From Cervus elaphus (Eukaryota; Chordata; Mammalia; Artiodactyla; Cervidae), in the NCBI RefSeq assembly GCF_910594005.1, contig NC_057838.1:33038001-33102000 (forward strand): a stretch of 64,000 nucleotides of DNA. The letters are read 5' to 3'. The translations under genes and the position numbers were made by a program. How positions within the stretch are numbered: the first letter of the stretch is position 1; each line of letters opens with the position of its first letter. Under the pieces are notes generated by a model. That model did not search any database and had not been told where the DNA came from. It was given only the letters and a program-made list of their open reading frames with translations. Below, one piece after another: positions 21,235 to 31,684 of the stretch.

Positions 21235-21863
21235 CCTCGACGTATGTAGAATCCAGCTTTATTTTGCACAGATTTCACCTACATGAATTCACCTACTTGC
21301 TAAAATTTACCTGGAGCTCTAGAATCAATACTTGTGGCACTTTTGTAGTCATTTGCATATATGGACAGAGTGGTGAAAATTTCCAGTTGTTGACACATAT
21401 GTGCCCAGCAGAAGTTAAACAAGGTGAATCTCTGTCTTCTTTCAGCTCTCATGTGTCAACAACTATCCTGTTCAGTCTATTTAGTACCACATTTCTCACA
21501 TTTTGCTGGTGACTTCACTGCTTAAAATGGCCCAAGTATAGTGCTGACACGCTATGTAGTGTTTGCACGTGCAAAAAGGCTGTGATACACCTTACAGAAA
21601 CACACGTGTGTTAGACAAGCTTTGTTCCAGCATGAGTTATGGTGCTGTTGGCCATGAGTTCAATGTCAATGAGTCAACAGTATATATTAAATAATGTGGC
21701 CTTAGAAACAGACATAAAACAAGGCTACATACTGATTGGTTGACAATGTTGCAACCAGAAGCTCATAGGAACCTAACCCGGTATTTCCCTCTGGGAGCCA
21801 TACATTCAGTATTCAGTATGTCAGGGTTTGTAGCAACTTTATAGATCATAACTACTGTGAATG
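21235..21863 (+). mobile_element. Tigger-type (pogo) DNA transposon remnant
   Basis: Non-autonomous Tigger-like element. The leading part includes 'gaattcacctacttgctaaa' and 'acttcactgcttaaaatggc'; the trailing part includes 'aggaacctaacccggtattt' and 'gcaacttatagatc'-like text near 21833-21848. A short transposase remnant sits in the middle. A Bov-tA copy has inserted at its right end. Confidence 0.65.
21527..21690 (+). pseudogene. Tigger transposase N-terminal (CENP-B-like HTH) remnant
   Basis: The frame opening 'MAQV' hits stops at once, then reads cleanly as 'TRVLDKLCSSMSYGAVGHEF' followed by 'NVNESTVYIK' and a stop. This is the helix-turn-helix DNA-binding start of pogo/Tigger transposases, related to CENP-B. 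In an intact element this domain binds the terminal inverted repeats. Here the catalytic DDE domain is absent. The 208-codon open frame at 20886-21512 lies upstream in another context and shares none of this. Confidence 0.65.
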
Positions 21864-22026
21864 ATCCGTGAGTCAGGAAGATCCCTGGGTCTAGAAGATC
21901 CCCTGGAGAAGGAAATGGCAACATGCTTCAGTATTCTTGCCTGGTGAAAATCCCACGGACAGAGGAGCCTGGCCAGCTACAGTCCATGAGGTTGCAAGAG
22001 CTGGACATAACTGATCATGCACACAC
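21864..22026 (+). mobile_element. Bov-tA SINE, 5'-truncated
   Basis: Forward copy with 'gaagatcccctggagaagga', 'gtattcttgcctggtgaaaa' and 'cagctacagtccatgaggtt'. Near-identical 10-mers 'actgtgaatg' (21854-21863) and 'actatgaatg' (22027-22036) mark the TSD. It lies head to head with the next SINE. Confidence 0.9.
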
Positions 22027-22045
22027 ACTATGAATGGCAGTAGTG

Positions 22046-22257
22046 GTTTAGTTGCCAAGTCGTGTTTGATTCCTTGTGATCTCGTAGACTGTAGTCTGCC
22101 GGTCTCCTCTGTCCATGAGATTTCCCGGGCAAGGATGCTGGATATGGTTGCCATTTTCTTCTCCAAGGGGTCTTCCTGATCCAGGGATTGAACCAGAACC
22201 TCCTGCATTGCAGGTGGATTCTTTACCAACTGAGCCACCAGGGAAGTCATAATAGTG
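22046..22257 (-). mobile_element. Bov-tA SINE, reverse, paired with previous copy
   Basis: Full reverse copy from 'tttagttgccaagtcgtgtt' to 'gagccaccagggaagtcat'. The 7-mer 'agtagtg' flanks it (22039-22045 and 22258-22264). Only about 20 bp separate it from the forward copy. Confidence 0.9.
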
Positions 22258-22317
22258 AGTAGTGAGGACTGACTACTGATATCCACACTGGAGGTAGGTT
22301 TTTTGTTTCTATTGTAC

Positions 22318-22410
22318 AAATAAGGAGATTATAGCTTAAAGATGCTAGAGTACATGACAAGGAAGTAGCAGACCCTAGATTCTAGCCAACTTCAAAGCCC
22401 ATGTTCAGCC
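22318..22410 (-). repeat. MIR fragment
   Basis: Reverse MIR core: 'acaaataaggagattatagc' followed by 'caaggaagtagcagacccta' (MIR: gaggaaactgaggcacagag ... gtggcagagc). Confidence 0.5.
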
Positions 22411-22454
22411 ACGGCAGCCCACCACACGCCGACACAGAAGGAGAGCACATCAAG

Positions 22455-22612
22455 AAGAAGAGACTCTGGGTTCAAATCTGCACTGAGCCCTGACTTGACC
22501 TTGGGAAGTTACCTCCCTGTTCCTGAGTCTCTTTGTCCATAAAGTGGAAATATTCATAATGCATGAGTGAGTTAATATGTGCAAGGTACTTAGAGCATAG
22601 TCTAAGTTAATT
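22455..22612 (+). repeat. MIR SINE
   Basis: Clear forward MIR: 'gactctgggttcaaatctgc', 'gaccttgggaagttacctcc', 'cctgagtctctttgtccata' and 'gagttaatatgtgcaaggta'. Confidence 0.85.
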
Positions 22613-23389
22613 TCAAAACTAATGGTCCATCGGATTGAGATCAGACTTTACCCTATGTTCAGATCTGAGGAAATCAACCAAGTAGATAAGGAAATATCAG
22701 CCCAGCTAACAAATCAGGCTGAATGCAGGAGATTTATGTTCCCTGGGTATCGTTTCCCCACACAGATGGAGACCACGATGGAAAGCGTATATTTCTTTGC
22801 ACATAGCAATGTATCATCTCTCAGGCAGTTACATGGCAGGAAGCACTCCATGCACGGATTAACAAGCTCATTCTCTGTATAATAACCAACCAGACTAGAA
22901 ATAATGCTATTTGCCAAGTATTTTAAATATACCGCTTTGTAATGTCACCAAGAAAATTCAGTTTCCCAATCCCTTCCTAGGTACCAAATAAGGTCCATTT
23001 CCACCTTCTGGAAAACCAACCATGTGGTAAGGGACTGACTGCCATGTTATTTGATTCTAACTAATACTGAGAGGAATTCACATAAAAGCAGAAGTTTTCA
23101 TTTTTCTGAAATATAGTAATAGTGTCTTCAGTCTGGTAGGGTTATTTAGCAAATTGAATAAAATGACACATTTAAAGCACTAAGCATAGCTGCCTAGCCT
23201 GTCTGGACCAAGACATAGTGACATCCTATACAGTCTAGACATTTAGTGTTCCCTTCAAGTAATTTCTGTACATATTTAACATCTATTTAGAAGAGAAGCT
23301 GCACTGAGAAAAGGATAGTGAAGAGGGCTCTGCTGACAAATCCCTCCATTTACAATGAATTCAACTTCAGGCTCAGACTCACTCTAGAG
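22613..23389. other. No recognisable feature
   Basis: About 780 bp unassigned. Overlapping short frames on both strands near 22620-22920 have no recognisable domain. Confidence 0.5.
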
Positions 23390-23645
23390 CTGAGTCACCA
23401 ACACCAGCACTCTTGACATAAGGGGTAGGATCTCTAGGGCAGGAGAGGGCAGTGGGTGTCCTATCCCTCATGGCATGTACAGATGCTCCTGTGCCCCTAG
23501 AGGGCAGTTCCCATGCTAATGGGAACTAGCGTTCCCCCACCAGTTGGAACAACCAAAAATGTCACTATACATTGCCACAAGGGCCCTGGGTAGATTGGGC
23601 ATTGGGGGTTGCAAAACCACCCTTCTGATTGAGAATCACTGCTCT
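23390..23645 (-). repeat. MER20 DNA transposon (hAT, non-autonomous)
   Basis: Reverse MER20 order: 'caccagcactcttgacataa', 'caaccaaaaatgtcactata', 'cattgccacaagggccctgg' and the terminal 'attgagaatcactgctc' (MER20: agttgagaaccactg). Diverged but in order across the whole element. Confidence 0.75.
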
Positions 23646-24134
23646 AGAGAATCAAGGAAGGTATTTATTGAATAAGCACTAAAGGGACCATGCTGATATT
23701 CACTGATAGCGGAACTGTTGGGTTTGTATCCGTGCCGTACCATCTGTTCAGTATTTCTAGTATCAGCCTTATGAAGCTGAATAAAGCCCTTGGGGTACTA
23801 GCTCCCATTATGGGCAAATGATGCATATGATAGAAAATATATACATCTATGATCCAACTGATGCAGTATAATGACACTCATGGTGGGGGTAGGGGAGGGG
23901 AGGGGTAATGTCTGATAAACACGGGCTTTCCTTTCATCTCATTTAGAGGGATGTTGCCAAGCCCCTCCTGGACTGACACCTGTCCCTAAAGCTACTGTGC
24001 CCAGCACAGAGCAAGTATACGTGACAGTTCTCACTTTACTATTAATATAAAAATTTATTCTGTAGCTATATATTTTTTAACCTGGTACCTTCAATTTTCA
24101 GTGTGTGTGTGTTTTAAGTTAAATCCATCCAAAT
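23646..24134. other. No recognisable feature; G-rich run
   Basis: Mostly unassigned. A G-rich stretch 'gggggtaggggaggggaggg' lies at 23885-23904 and could form a G-quadruplex. A (GT)n of about 6 units is near 24102-24112. Confidence 0.5.
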
Positions 24135-24148
24135 AAAGAGAAGCCAAG

Positions 24149-24365
24149 GGCTTCCCCAAGGGCTCAGCAGGTAAAGAATTCACCTGCAATGCAGGAGACA
24201 CCGAAGAAGCAGGTTTGATCCCTGGGTCAGGAAGATCCCCTGGAGGAGGAAAATGGCAACCCACTCCAGTATTCTTGCCTGAAAAATCCCATGGAAAGAG
24301 GAGCCTGACAGGCTACAGTCCATAGGGTCTGAAAGATTTGGACACGCCTGAATAACTACGGATGC
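24149..24365 (+). mobile_element. Bov-tA SINE with TSD
   Basis: Full-length forward copy beginning 'ggcttccccaagggctcag'. A perfect 14-bp TSD 'aaagagaagccaag' lies at 24135-24148 and 24366-24379. Confidence 0.97.
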
Positions 24366-24379
24366 AAAGAGAAGCCAAG

Positions 24380-24985
24380 AAATCATGATTTTCATTTTCT
24401 TTTTAACATGAGTTCTGGTTGATACCCCTGCAGTCTCTTGAAAACTTGGTAATAATGCTTTGTTCCTAGGTGAGGACTTAAATTTCTTTCCTACTCAGTG
24501 TGATGATGCATCTTGATTCAAACGCTGTCCCTGGTGCTGATTTCCCCCATACTCTTCACAGACTGGACCTAAGAATCCTGGATTAGGGCACAAAACTGGA
24601 ACACACAGCTTCTCAAAGCACTTTGAAGCATCATTTCAGATGTAGCTGGGTGCTTTGGGGTACTAAAAGCATAAATGCCTTCGCCATAAATAACAACAAG
24701 CAAGTGCCATATGGCTTAACAGTTGCAGAGTGGTTACATATCACATCATTAGCCCCTGCATTAAACACCCTGATTAACAAAGAAGGGAGCTGTCTCCTCT
24801 GCGGAACTGTAGCTGAGAGCATCAGCAACTCAGCCTGGAGCTGGGGCAACAACAGAAATCAAACAAGCCCAACCGTGGCCCCCCATGAAAACAGTCTGAT
24901 CTTTCACCACACAAAACTATAATCAGTACTGCTTCCAGCTTCAGCAAATAGCCTAAAGAAATTACTGAAATATTATCAACTCTCA
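24380..24985. other. No recognisable feature
   Basis: About 600 bp without an assigned repeat. It includes a 99-codon plus frame (24623-24922) with no recognisable domain. Could hold a conserved non-coding block; comparative data would be needed to tell. Confidence 0.45.
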
Positions 24986-24995
24986 TGCTCATTTA

Positions 24996-25211
24996 GGGCT
25001 TCCCTGGGGGCTCAGTGGTAAAGAATCTACCTGCCAATGCAGGAGATGTGAGTTTGATCTGCGGGTCAGGAAGATTCTCTGGAGAAGGAAATGGACACCC
25101 ACTCCAGGATTCTTGCCTGGAGAATCCCATGTACAGAGGAGTCTGGCAGGCTAAAGTCCATGGGGTCGCAAAGAGTCAGACACGATTCAGTGACTAAAAC
25201 AAAAACAACAG
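24996..25211 (+). mobile_element. Bov-tA SINE with TSD
   Basis: Full-length forward copy from 'gggcttccctgggggctcag' to 'cagtgactaaaacaaaaac'. 10-bp TSD 'tgctcattta' at 24986-24995 and 25212-25221. Confidence 0.97.
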
Positions 25212-25544
25212 TGCTCATTTATCTCTGGGAAAAAATAAATAAGGCCTCTCAGAAGGGAGGTAACAGCTGTGCATATTCTTTCCTTGAATGAACTTTCTTT
25301 GGTTACGTTTAGATAGAGTCTTAAATAAAATCACCTTTGCTAGAGAAGAAGAAATAAATCAACTCAAAGATTAAGGTACAGTCACATAAAGAGAGACAGC
25401 TATCACAATGGAATGCAAAGCCCTGTCTCTATGACTGCTGGCCTTCAAAGAGACACTGCTGGCCACAACGTGGCATATTCTAAGTGCGGCACATAAATTA
25501 ATGAATTCACTCATCACCTCAATCCAGTAACAGAAGAATCTTAC

Positions 25545-25680
25545 TAGTATCCTCATTTCACAAGCAACAAAAGAGAGGCTCAGATAGGCTGAGGAACTTG
25601 GTCAGTCATGTGGCAGAACTTGAGTCTGAAGCAAGGAAGTGTGTTCCAAAGTCCATGGGCTTAACTAGTGCCATACACTG
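25545..25680 (-). repeat. MIR SINE fragment
   Basis: Reverse MIR: 'tatcctcatttcacaagcaa', 'gaggctcagataggctgagg', 'catgtggcagaacttgagtc' and 'tgttccaaagtccatgggct'. Confidence 0.8.
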
Positions 25681-25681
25681 C

Positions 25682-26065
25682 CTTGTGATTTGAGTCCCAC
25701 CTCAGACACTCAGGGTCAGATGGTAAAGAATCTGCCTGCAGTGCAGGAGATCCACGTTCAATCCCTGGGTCAGGAAGATCCCCTGGAGAAGGAAATGGCA
25801 ACCCCTCTAGTATTCCTGCCTGGAGAATCCCATGGACGGAGGAGCCTGGAGGACTACAGTCCATGGGGTTGCCAAGAGTCAGACATGACTGAGAGACTAA
25901 CACTTTAGCTTCCACTTTCAGACACTCCAGGTTTTTTCACAGTGGATCTTGTCCGTAGCAAGGTTACTGGTTACTTGACCTGGAGAAAGCCTGAAATTTT
26001 TGAAATTTCAGTCTCTCAGTCTTTCAAATGGGTATAATAATAATCCTTACATCCAGGGAAACACA
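25682..26065 (+). repeat. MIR SINE split by Bov-tA
   Basis: Forward MIR text 'gatttgagtcccacctcaga' stops at the SINE at 25712 and resumes with 'ttactggttacttgacctgg' and 'ttcaaatgggtataataata'. Together with the reverse MIR just to the left, it forms a tail-to-tail MIR pair. Confidence 0.6.
25712..25917 (+). mobile_element. Bov-tA SINE with TSD, inside MIR
   Basis: Forward copy lacking the first bases of the tRNA-like head ('agggtcagatggtaaagaat'). 10-bp TSD 'tcagacactc' at 25702-25711 and 25918-25927. Confidence 0.95.
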
Positions 26066-26850
26066 TATAAAAATTCTAGAAAAATATAAAAAATTATCAA
26101 GTACTGTGCCACAGCACAATTAACACAGAGACATCACAAAACTTGGGCAGGGAAGGCTCACTTTTCTGAATATCAGAGTACATACTACAGGGAGTATTAT
26201 GTGACATGAGAGAATGTACATAAACTACTTCAAATAAAAAGAACACTGAGCACAAAGAAATGTGCAAACTTGAAATATGTAAATATGTACACAGTATATA
26301 TTTATAATACAATGTACACACAATAGTATGTACAGACACAAAAATCATATTATGGAATTTTATAAAAATTATATAAAAGTTATATCATATATATATACAA
26401 ATATCCAGATGTATATGCATACAAACGTGTATTTATGTACATAAATATATACTTATTAAATCTATGCTTTTAAAGACTAGATTTAGTCTTTAATGACTAA
26501 GTCATTAAAAACTAGATAAAGAAAAATTAACAATAATTTTCTTGCAATAGTGCCTTTCCATTTTACAAGCTTTCTGCATTGAAAAGAGCTTGCTTTATAA
26601 TTAGAAACAAAATGAGAAAGCATTCCTTTTTAATATACAATATATGCAGGCAATGTGAAATGTAAAATCATCTTTTCTTACATCAGAAATTCAAAGTCAT
26701 ATTGAAGTCACAGAAACCCTCATTTTAACACAGGTCATGAAGGGTCAGTTTCATGTTCATTGTACCTTCTTTCTCAGATTTCCAAGGTGTTATCAAAAAC
26801 AATGCAGTCTTCTTGGGAGGTGAGGAGAGGGGAATGAACTAGCAATGCAG
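26066..26850. other. AT-rich low-complexity region
   Basis: 26200-26470 is rich in 'atgtacata' and 'atatat' words. An imperfect internal repeat around 'agactagatttagtctttaa' lies near 26475-26515. No gene seen. Confidence 0.6.
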
Positions 26851-27059
26851 TGCAGTGCTCTGCCCTGGGATTCTACTATGTCTGAATTGGTCCAGCCCTT
26901 GTGAAAACTTGTTCTGTTGCAAGAACCATTCCTGGATCATTATCAGAGAGCAGTTTGCCCCCTCATCCCTTTGCAGATGTAGGTCTGAAATCCCTAGGCA
27001 TTCTTGCCTGTTCATTATTCTGTGGCTTAAAATAACCTCGGAATATGATGAAAACCATA

Positions 27060-27474
27060 ATGTACACTTGCAGCATGCTGTCTTCCCCTATTGCCATCAG
27101 TCTCGTGTTCCCAGAGGACTGCACGAGTCAGATGACATCCTGCCTCAGCTGCGTTTCATGGCTGCCTTTACCTGCAAATCAGGTCTCTGCCTCCCTCAAG
27201 GACTTCTGCAATCTGGCTTGGGCGCCCCTTTCCAGGCTCATCTCCTACTGCAGCCGCATCAATATCCTGTGTGAATTTCTCCCGATGCTCCCCACGCCCC
27301 ATCATCTCTCCACTTCCTGGTCATATTTACTGGAGGTCCCTCCCACTCAATGTCTCCTTCCTCCACACTTCAGCCCATAAAAATCCTACCCAGTCTCAAA
27401 AACCTGGCTCCCCTGCTGCCTCGTCAATGAAGCATTTTAACTCCTTCCAAAAAGTCTTTCCCTTCCTTTGATCC
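27060..27474 (+). repeat. Probable L2 LINE 3' region
   Basis: Resembles L2 in forward order: 'ctgcaatctggcttgggcgc' with 'caggctcatctcctactgc' (L2: catgatctggcccctgcc ... cctcatctcctgccac). It is broken by the BovB inserted at 27475. Open frames of 111-139 codons (26855-27380) overlap it and are not supported as genes. Confidence 0.45.
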
Positions 27475-27889
27475 TCTCATCATTAACCATCAGAGGGAAG
27501 ACAGAATGAAAACCACAATCACAGAAAACTAACCGAACTATTCAAATGGATCACAGCTTTGTCTAACTCAATGAAACTATGAGCCATGCTTTGTAGGGCC
27601 ACCCAAGATGGATGGGTCATGGTGGAGAGTCCTGACAAAATGTGGTCCACTGGAGAAGGGAATGGCAAACCACTTCAGAATTCTTGCCTTGAGAAGCCCA
27701 AGGAAAGTACAAAAAGGCAGAAAGATATGACACTGAAAGATGAATTCCCCGGGTTGGTAGGTGCCCAGGATACTATGGGAGAACAGTGGAGAAATAGCTC
27801 CAGAAAGAATGAAGAGGCTGAGCCAAAGCAAAAACAATGACCAGTTGTGGATATGACTGGTGAAGGAAGTAAAGTCCAATGCTGTAAAG

Positions 27890-28560
27890 AACAATATTGC
27901 TAGGTACATTGGATGTTAGGTCCATGAATCAAGGTAAATTGGAAGTGGTCAAACAGGAGATGGCAAGAGTGAACATTGACATTTTAGGAATCAGTGAACT
28001 AAAATGGACTAGTACAGGTAAATTTAATTCAGATAACTGCGAGCAAGAATCCCTCAGAAGAAATGGAGTAGCCCTCATAGTCAACAAGAGACTGAAACGC
28101 AGCACTTGAGTGCAATCTTAAAAAGGACAGAATGATCACTATTCATTTCCAAGGCAAACCATTAAACATCAGAGTAATCCAAGTCTATGCCCCAACCACT
28201 AATGACAAAGAAGTTGAAGTTGAATGGTTCTATTAGGACCAACAAGATGCTCTAGAACTAACACTAAAAAAATATGTCCTTTTCATCACAAGGGACTAGA
28301 ATGCAAAAGTAGGAACTCAAGAGATATGTGAAGTAACAGGCAAGTTTGGCTTTGGGGTACAAAATGAAGCAGGGCAAAAGTTAACAGAGTTTTGCCAAGA
28401 GAAAGCACTGGTCATAACAAACACCCTCTTCCAACAACACAAGAGAAGACTCTACACATGGACATCACCAGATGGTCAATACCGAAATCAGATTGATTAT
28501 ATTCCTTGTAGCTGAAGATGGAGAAGCTCTATAGAGTCAGCAAAGACAATATAGGAAGCT
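27890..28560 (+). pseudogene. BovB endonuclease domain, degenerate
   Basis: The best-preserved piece reads 'LDVRSMNQGKLEVVKQEMAR' then 'NIDILGISELKWTSTGKF', the start of the APE-type endonuclease that nicks target DNA. A stop near 28108 ('RSST*' region) and later stops break it. Further on, 'VIQVYAPT' and 'TWTSPDGQYRNQIDYI' endonuclease motifs can be read in shifted frames near 28175 and 28460. Confidence 0.8.
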
Positions 28561-28986
28561 GACTGTCACTCAAATCATGAACTCCTTTTTACAAAATTCA
28601 GACTTAAACTGAAGAAACTAGGGAAAACAACTAGACCATTTAGGTATGACCTAATTCAAATCCCTTAAGATTATACAGTGGAAGTGATAAATAGACTCAA
28701 GGGATTATATATGATTTTTGATAGAGTGCCTAAAGAACAATGGACAGAGGTTCACGACATTGTACATGAGGCAGTGATCAAGACCATCCCCAAGAAAAAG
28801 AAAAGCAAAAAGGCAAAATGATTGTCTGAGAAGGCCTTACAAATAGCTATGAAAAGAAGAGAAGCAAAGGGCAAAGGAGAAAAGGAAATATATACCCATC
28901 TGAATGCAGAGTTCCAAAGAAGAGCAAGGAGAGATAAGAAAGCCTTCCTCAGTGATCAATACAAAGAACTATAGGAAAACAATAGA

Positions 28987-30545
28987 ATGGGAAAGACTAG
29001 AGATCTCTTCAAGAAAATTAGAGATATCAAGGGAACATTTCAGGCAAAGATGGGCACAACAAAGGACAGAAATGGTATGGACCTAACAGAAGCAGAAGAT
29101 ATTAAGAAGAGGTGGCAAGAATACACAGAAGAACTGTACAAAAAAGATCTTCATGGCCCAGATAATCACAATGGTGTGATCACTCACCTAGAGCCAGACA
29201 TCCCGGAATGTGAAGTCAAATGGGCCTTAGGAAGCATCACTACGAACAAAGCTAGAGGAGGTGATGGAATTCCAGTTGAGCTATTTCAAATCCTAAAAGA
29301 CGATGCTGTGAAAGTGATGCACTCAATATGCCAGCAAATTTGGAAAACTCAGTAGTGGCCACAGGACTGGAAAAGGTCAGTTTTCATTCCAATACCAAAG
29401 AAAGGTAGTGCCAAAGAATGTTCACTACACATGAACTACCACACAACTGCACTCATCTCACGTGCTAGCAAAGTAATGCTGAAAATTCTCCAAGCTAGGC
29501 TTCAACGGTACGTGAACTGAGAACTTCCATATATTCAAACTGGATTTAGAAAAAGTATAGGAACCAGAGATCAATTGCTAGCATCGATCAGATCATAGAA
29601 AAAGCAAGAGAATTCCATAAAAAGCTTCACTGACTATACGAAAGCCCTTGACTGTGTGGATCACAATAAACTGGGAAGTTCTTAAATAAATGGAAATACC
29701 AGACCACCTTACCTGCCTCCTGAAAAATGTGTATGCAGGCCAAGAAGCAAGAACTGTCCAGTTAGAACTGGACATGGAACAATGGACTGGTTCCAAATAG
29801 GGAAAGGAGTACAACAAGGCTGTATATTGTCACCCTGCTTATTTAACTTATATGCAGAGTAATTCATGTGAAATGCCAGGCTGGATGAAGCACAAGCTGG
29901 AATCAAGATTGCTGGGAGAAATATCAACAACCTCAGATATGCAGATGACACCACACTTACAGCAGAAAGAGAACAGGATTAAAGAGTCTCTTGATGAAAA
30001 TGAAAGAGAAGAGTGAAAAAGTTGGCTTAAAGCTCAACATTCAAAAGGTGAAGATCATGGCATCTGGTCCCATCACTCCATGGCAAATAGATGGGGAAAC
30101 AATGGAAGCAGTGACAGACTTTATTTTCCTGGGCTCCAAAAATCACTGCAGATGGTGACTCTACCCATGAAATTAAAAGATGCTTGCTCCTTGGAAGACA
30201 AGCTATGACAAATCTAGACAGCATATGAAAAAGCAGAGACTTTGCCCACAAAGCTATGATTTTCCAGTTGCCATGTATGGATGTGAGAGCTGGACCATGA
30301 AAAAAGTTGAGCACCAAAGAATTGACTCGTTTGAACTGTGGTATTGGAGAAGACTTTTGAGAGTCCCTTGGACAGCAAGAAAATCAAACCAGTCAATCCT
30401 AAAGAAAATCAGTCCTGAATATTCACTGGAAGGACTGATGCTGAAGCTGAAACTCCAATACTTTGGCCACCTGATGGGAAGAACTAACTCATTGGAAAAG
30501 ACCCTGATGCTGGGAGAGATTGAAGGCAGGAGGAGAAGACAATGA
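28987..30545 (+). pseudogene. BovB reverse transcriptase, degenerate
   Basis: Open from 28987 to 29355 ('EDIKKRWQEYTEELYKKDLH', 'ARGGDGIPVELFQILKDDAV'), then broken. Downstream, 'DWFQIGKG' and 'YADDTTLTAE' catalytic-box remnants are found near 29790 and 29938 in other frames. From 30180 the C-terminal part reads openly again ('YGCESWTMKKVEHQRID', 'LKLQYFGHLMGRTNSLEKTL'). At least several frameshifts are needed to connect the pieces. Confidence 0.85.
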
Positions 30546-30771
30546 CAGAGGATGAAATGGTTGGATGGCATCACCGACTCAATGGACGTGAGCTTGAGCA
30601 AGCTCCAGGAGCTGGTGCTGGACAGGGAAGCTTGGTGTGCTGTAGTCCATGGGGTCACAAAGAGTCAGACACAACTGAGCGACTGAGCTGATACGTCATT
30701 TGATCCACCAACAGCTTCTCTGGTTCTTTTCTTAAGGCAATTACATCTCTACTTTATTCTGTTGTTTATTC

Positions 30772-30972
30772 TTTAGTTGCTAAGTCTTGTCTGACTCAGA
30801 GACCCCATGGACTGTAGCCAGGCATGCTCCTCTGTCTGTGACATTCTCTAGGCAAGAACACTGGAGTGGGTTGCCATTTCCTTCACCAGGGGATCTTCCC
30901 CAACCATAGATAAATCCCACATCTCCTGCATTGGCAGGTTGATTTATTACCACTGAGCCACCAGGGAAGCCT
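30772..30972 (-). mobile_element. Bov-tA SINE
   Basis: Reverse copy from 'tttagttgctaagtcttgtc' to 'gagccaccagggaagcc'. It lies 75 bp downstream of the BovB. No clear TSD. Confidence 0.93.
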
Positions 30973-31084
30973 TTCTTAATACTGTAGAGAGTCATTAGAT
31001 ACCAGGACATACAACTTTTTCTCACGTACACTTCCTACCATTGGTCCTTCCTTGAAGTGAATGAAAGGCAGCCACAAAGTAGAC

Positions 31085-31245
31085 AGGATGAGCTAGCATT
31101 TACACAGGATGTTAATAAATGAAGTTTTCACCTTCATTATCACAATTCCATGTGACTAATGTCATCAACACTATTCTCTTCATTTTGTAGATGAAGAGAC
31201 TCACATTTGGCTTGTTGGGTGACCTGAGAGTTCACCAAGCACCTC
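31085..31245 (-). repeat. MIR SINE, diverged
   Basis: Reverse MIR: 'gagctagcatttacacagga', 'ttcattttgtagatgaagag' and 'ggtgacctgagagttcacc'. Confidence 0.5.
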
Positions 31246-31684
31246 TGCTAACATTTTACTCCAAATTATTCCCTTGTTCCTGCTCCTTGGCTGGCTAACC
31301 CACCTTAACTGACCTGCTTCTTGGAAAGGCTGGGGCTGTGTTGGCAGAGACAGCAGCTTCCCTCACTAACGAGTCCCCAAAGTGGGGCCAAATGACAGAA
31401 AAGCCTCAGGTCCCTAAAGCTGATACCTATTAGAGTGACTTTGAAGCCCCATAGGCTGGTCCTTCTCCCATTCACATCACATCCCCTCTCCCTTCCAAGC
31501 CCCCCTTTCTATGTCCCAGGGGAACCCAGGGGACATCTGTCCAGGAGACTGCCCATAGGGAAAAGCGCTGGTTCAGAGCGCTGAGCGAGCAGGTTGGCTT
31601 CAAGGAGGCAGAGCTGGCCTGACTGCTCACAGCTGCCCCTGTCTTTTTCCTTCAATACTAAGGAGTTTTATTCTTTTTTCATTT
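31246..31684. other. No recognisable feature
   Basis: About 440 bp, higher GC than average for the window, unassigned. Confidence 0.5.

Larger units (their letters stand above)
27475..30698 (+). mobile_element. Near full-length BovB (RTE) LINE
   Basis: A 3.2-kb BovB, the usual full length of the family. An 8-bp TSD 'tttgatcc' lies at 27467-27474 and 30699-30706. Layout: a 5' UTR with a Bov-tA-like block ('ggagaagggaatggcaaacc') at 27650, an apurinic-type endonuclease region (about 27890-28560), a reverse-transcriptase region (about 28990-30000), and the C-terminal and 3' end to 'actgagcgactgagctgata'. Both domains are interrupted by stops and frameshifts, so it cannot move. BovB is the partner whose machinery mobilises Bov-tA SINEs, which share its 3' end. 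Confidence 0.95.

Noticed and set aside
24623..24922. 99-codon plus frame as possible ERV envelope piece
   Set aside because: A brief resemblance in composition only; no diagnostic motif could be seen.
26855..27380. Overlapping 139- and 111-codon plus frames
   Set aside because: They lie largely in L2-like sequence. Two long frames in different phases over the same DNA suggest stop-poor composition, not coding.
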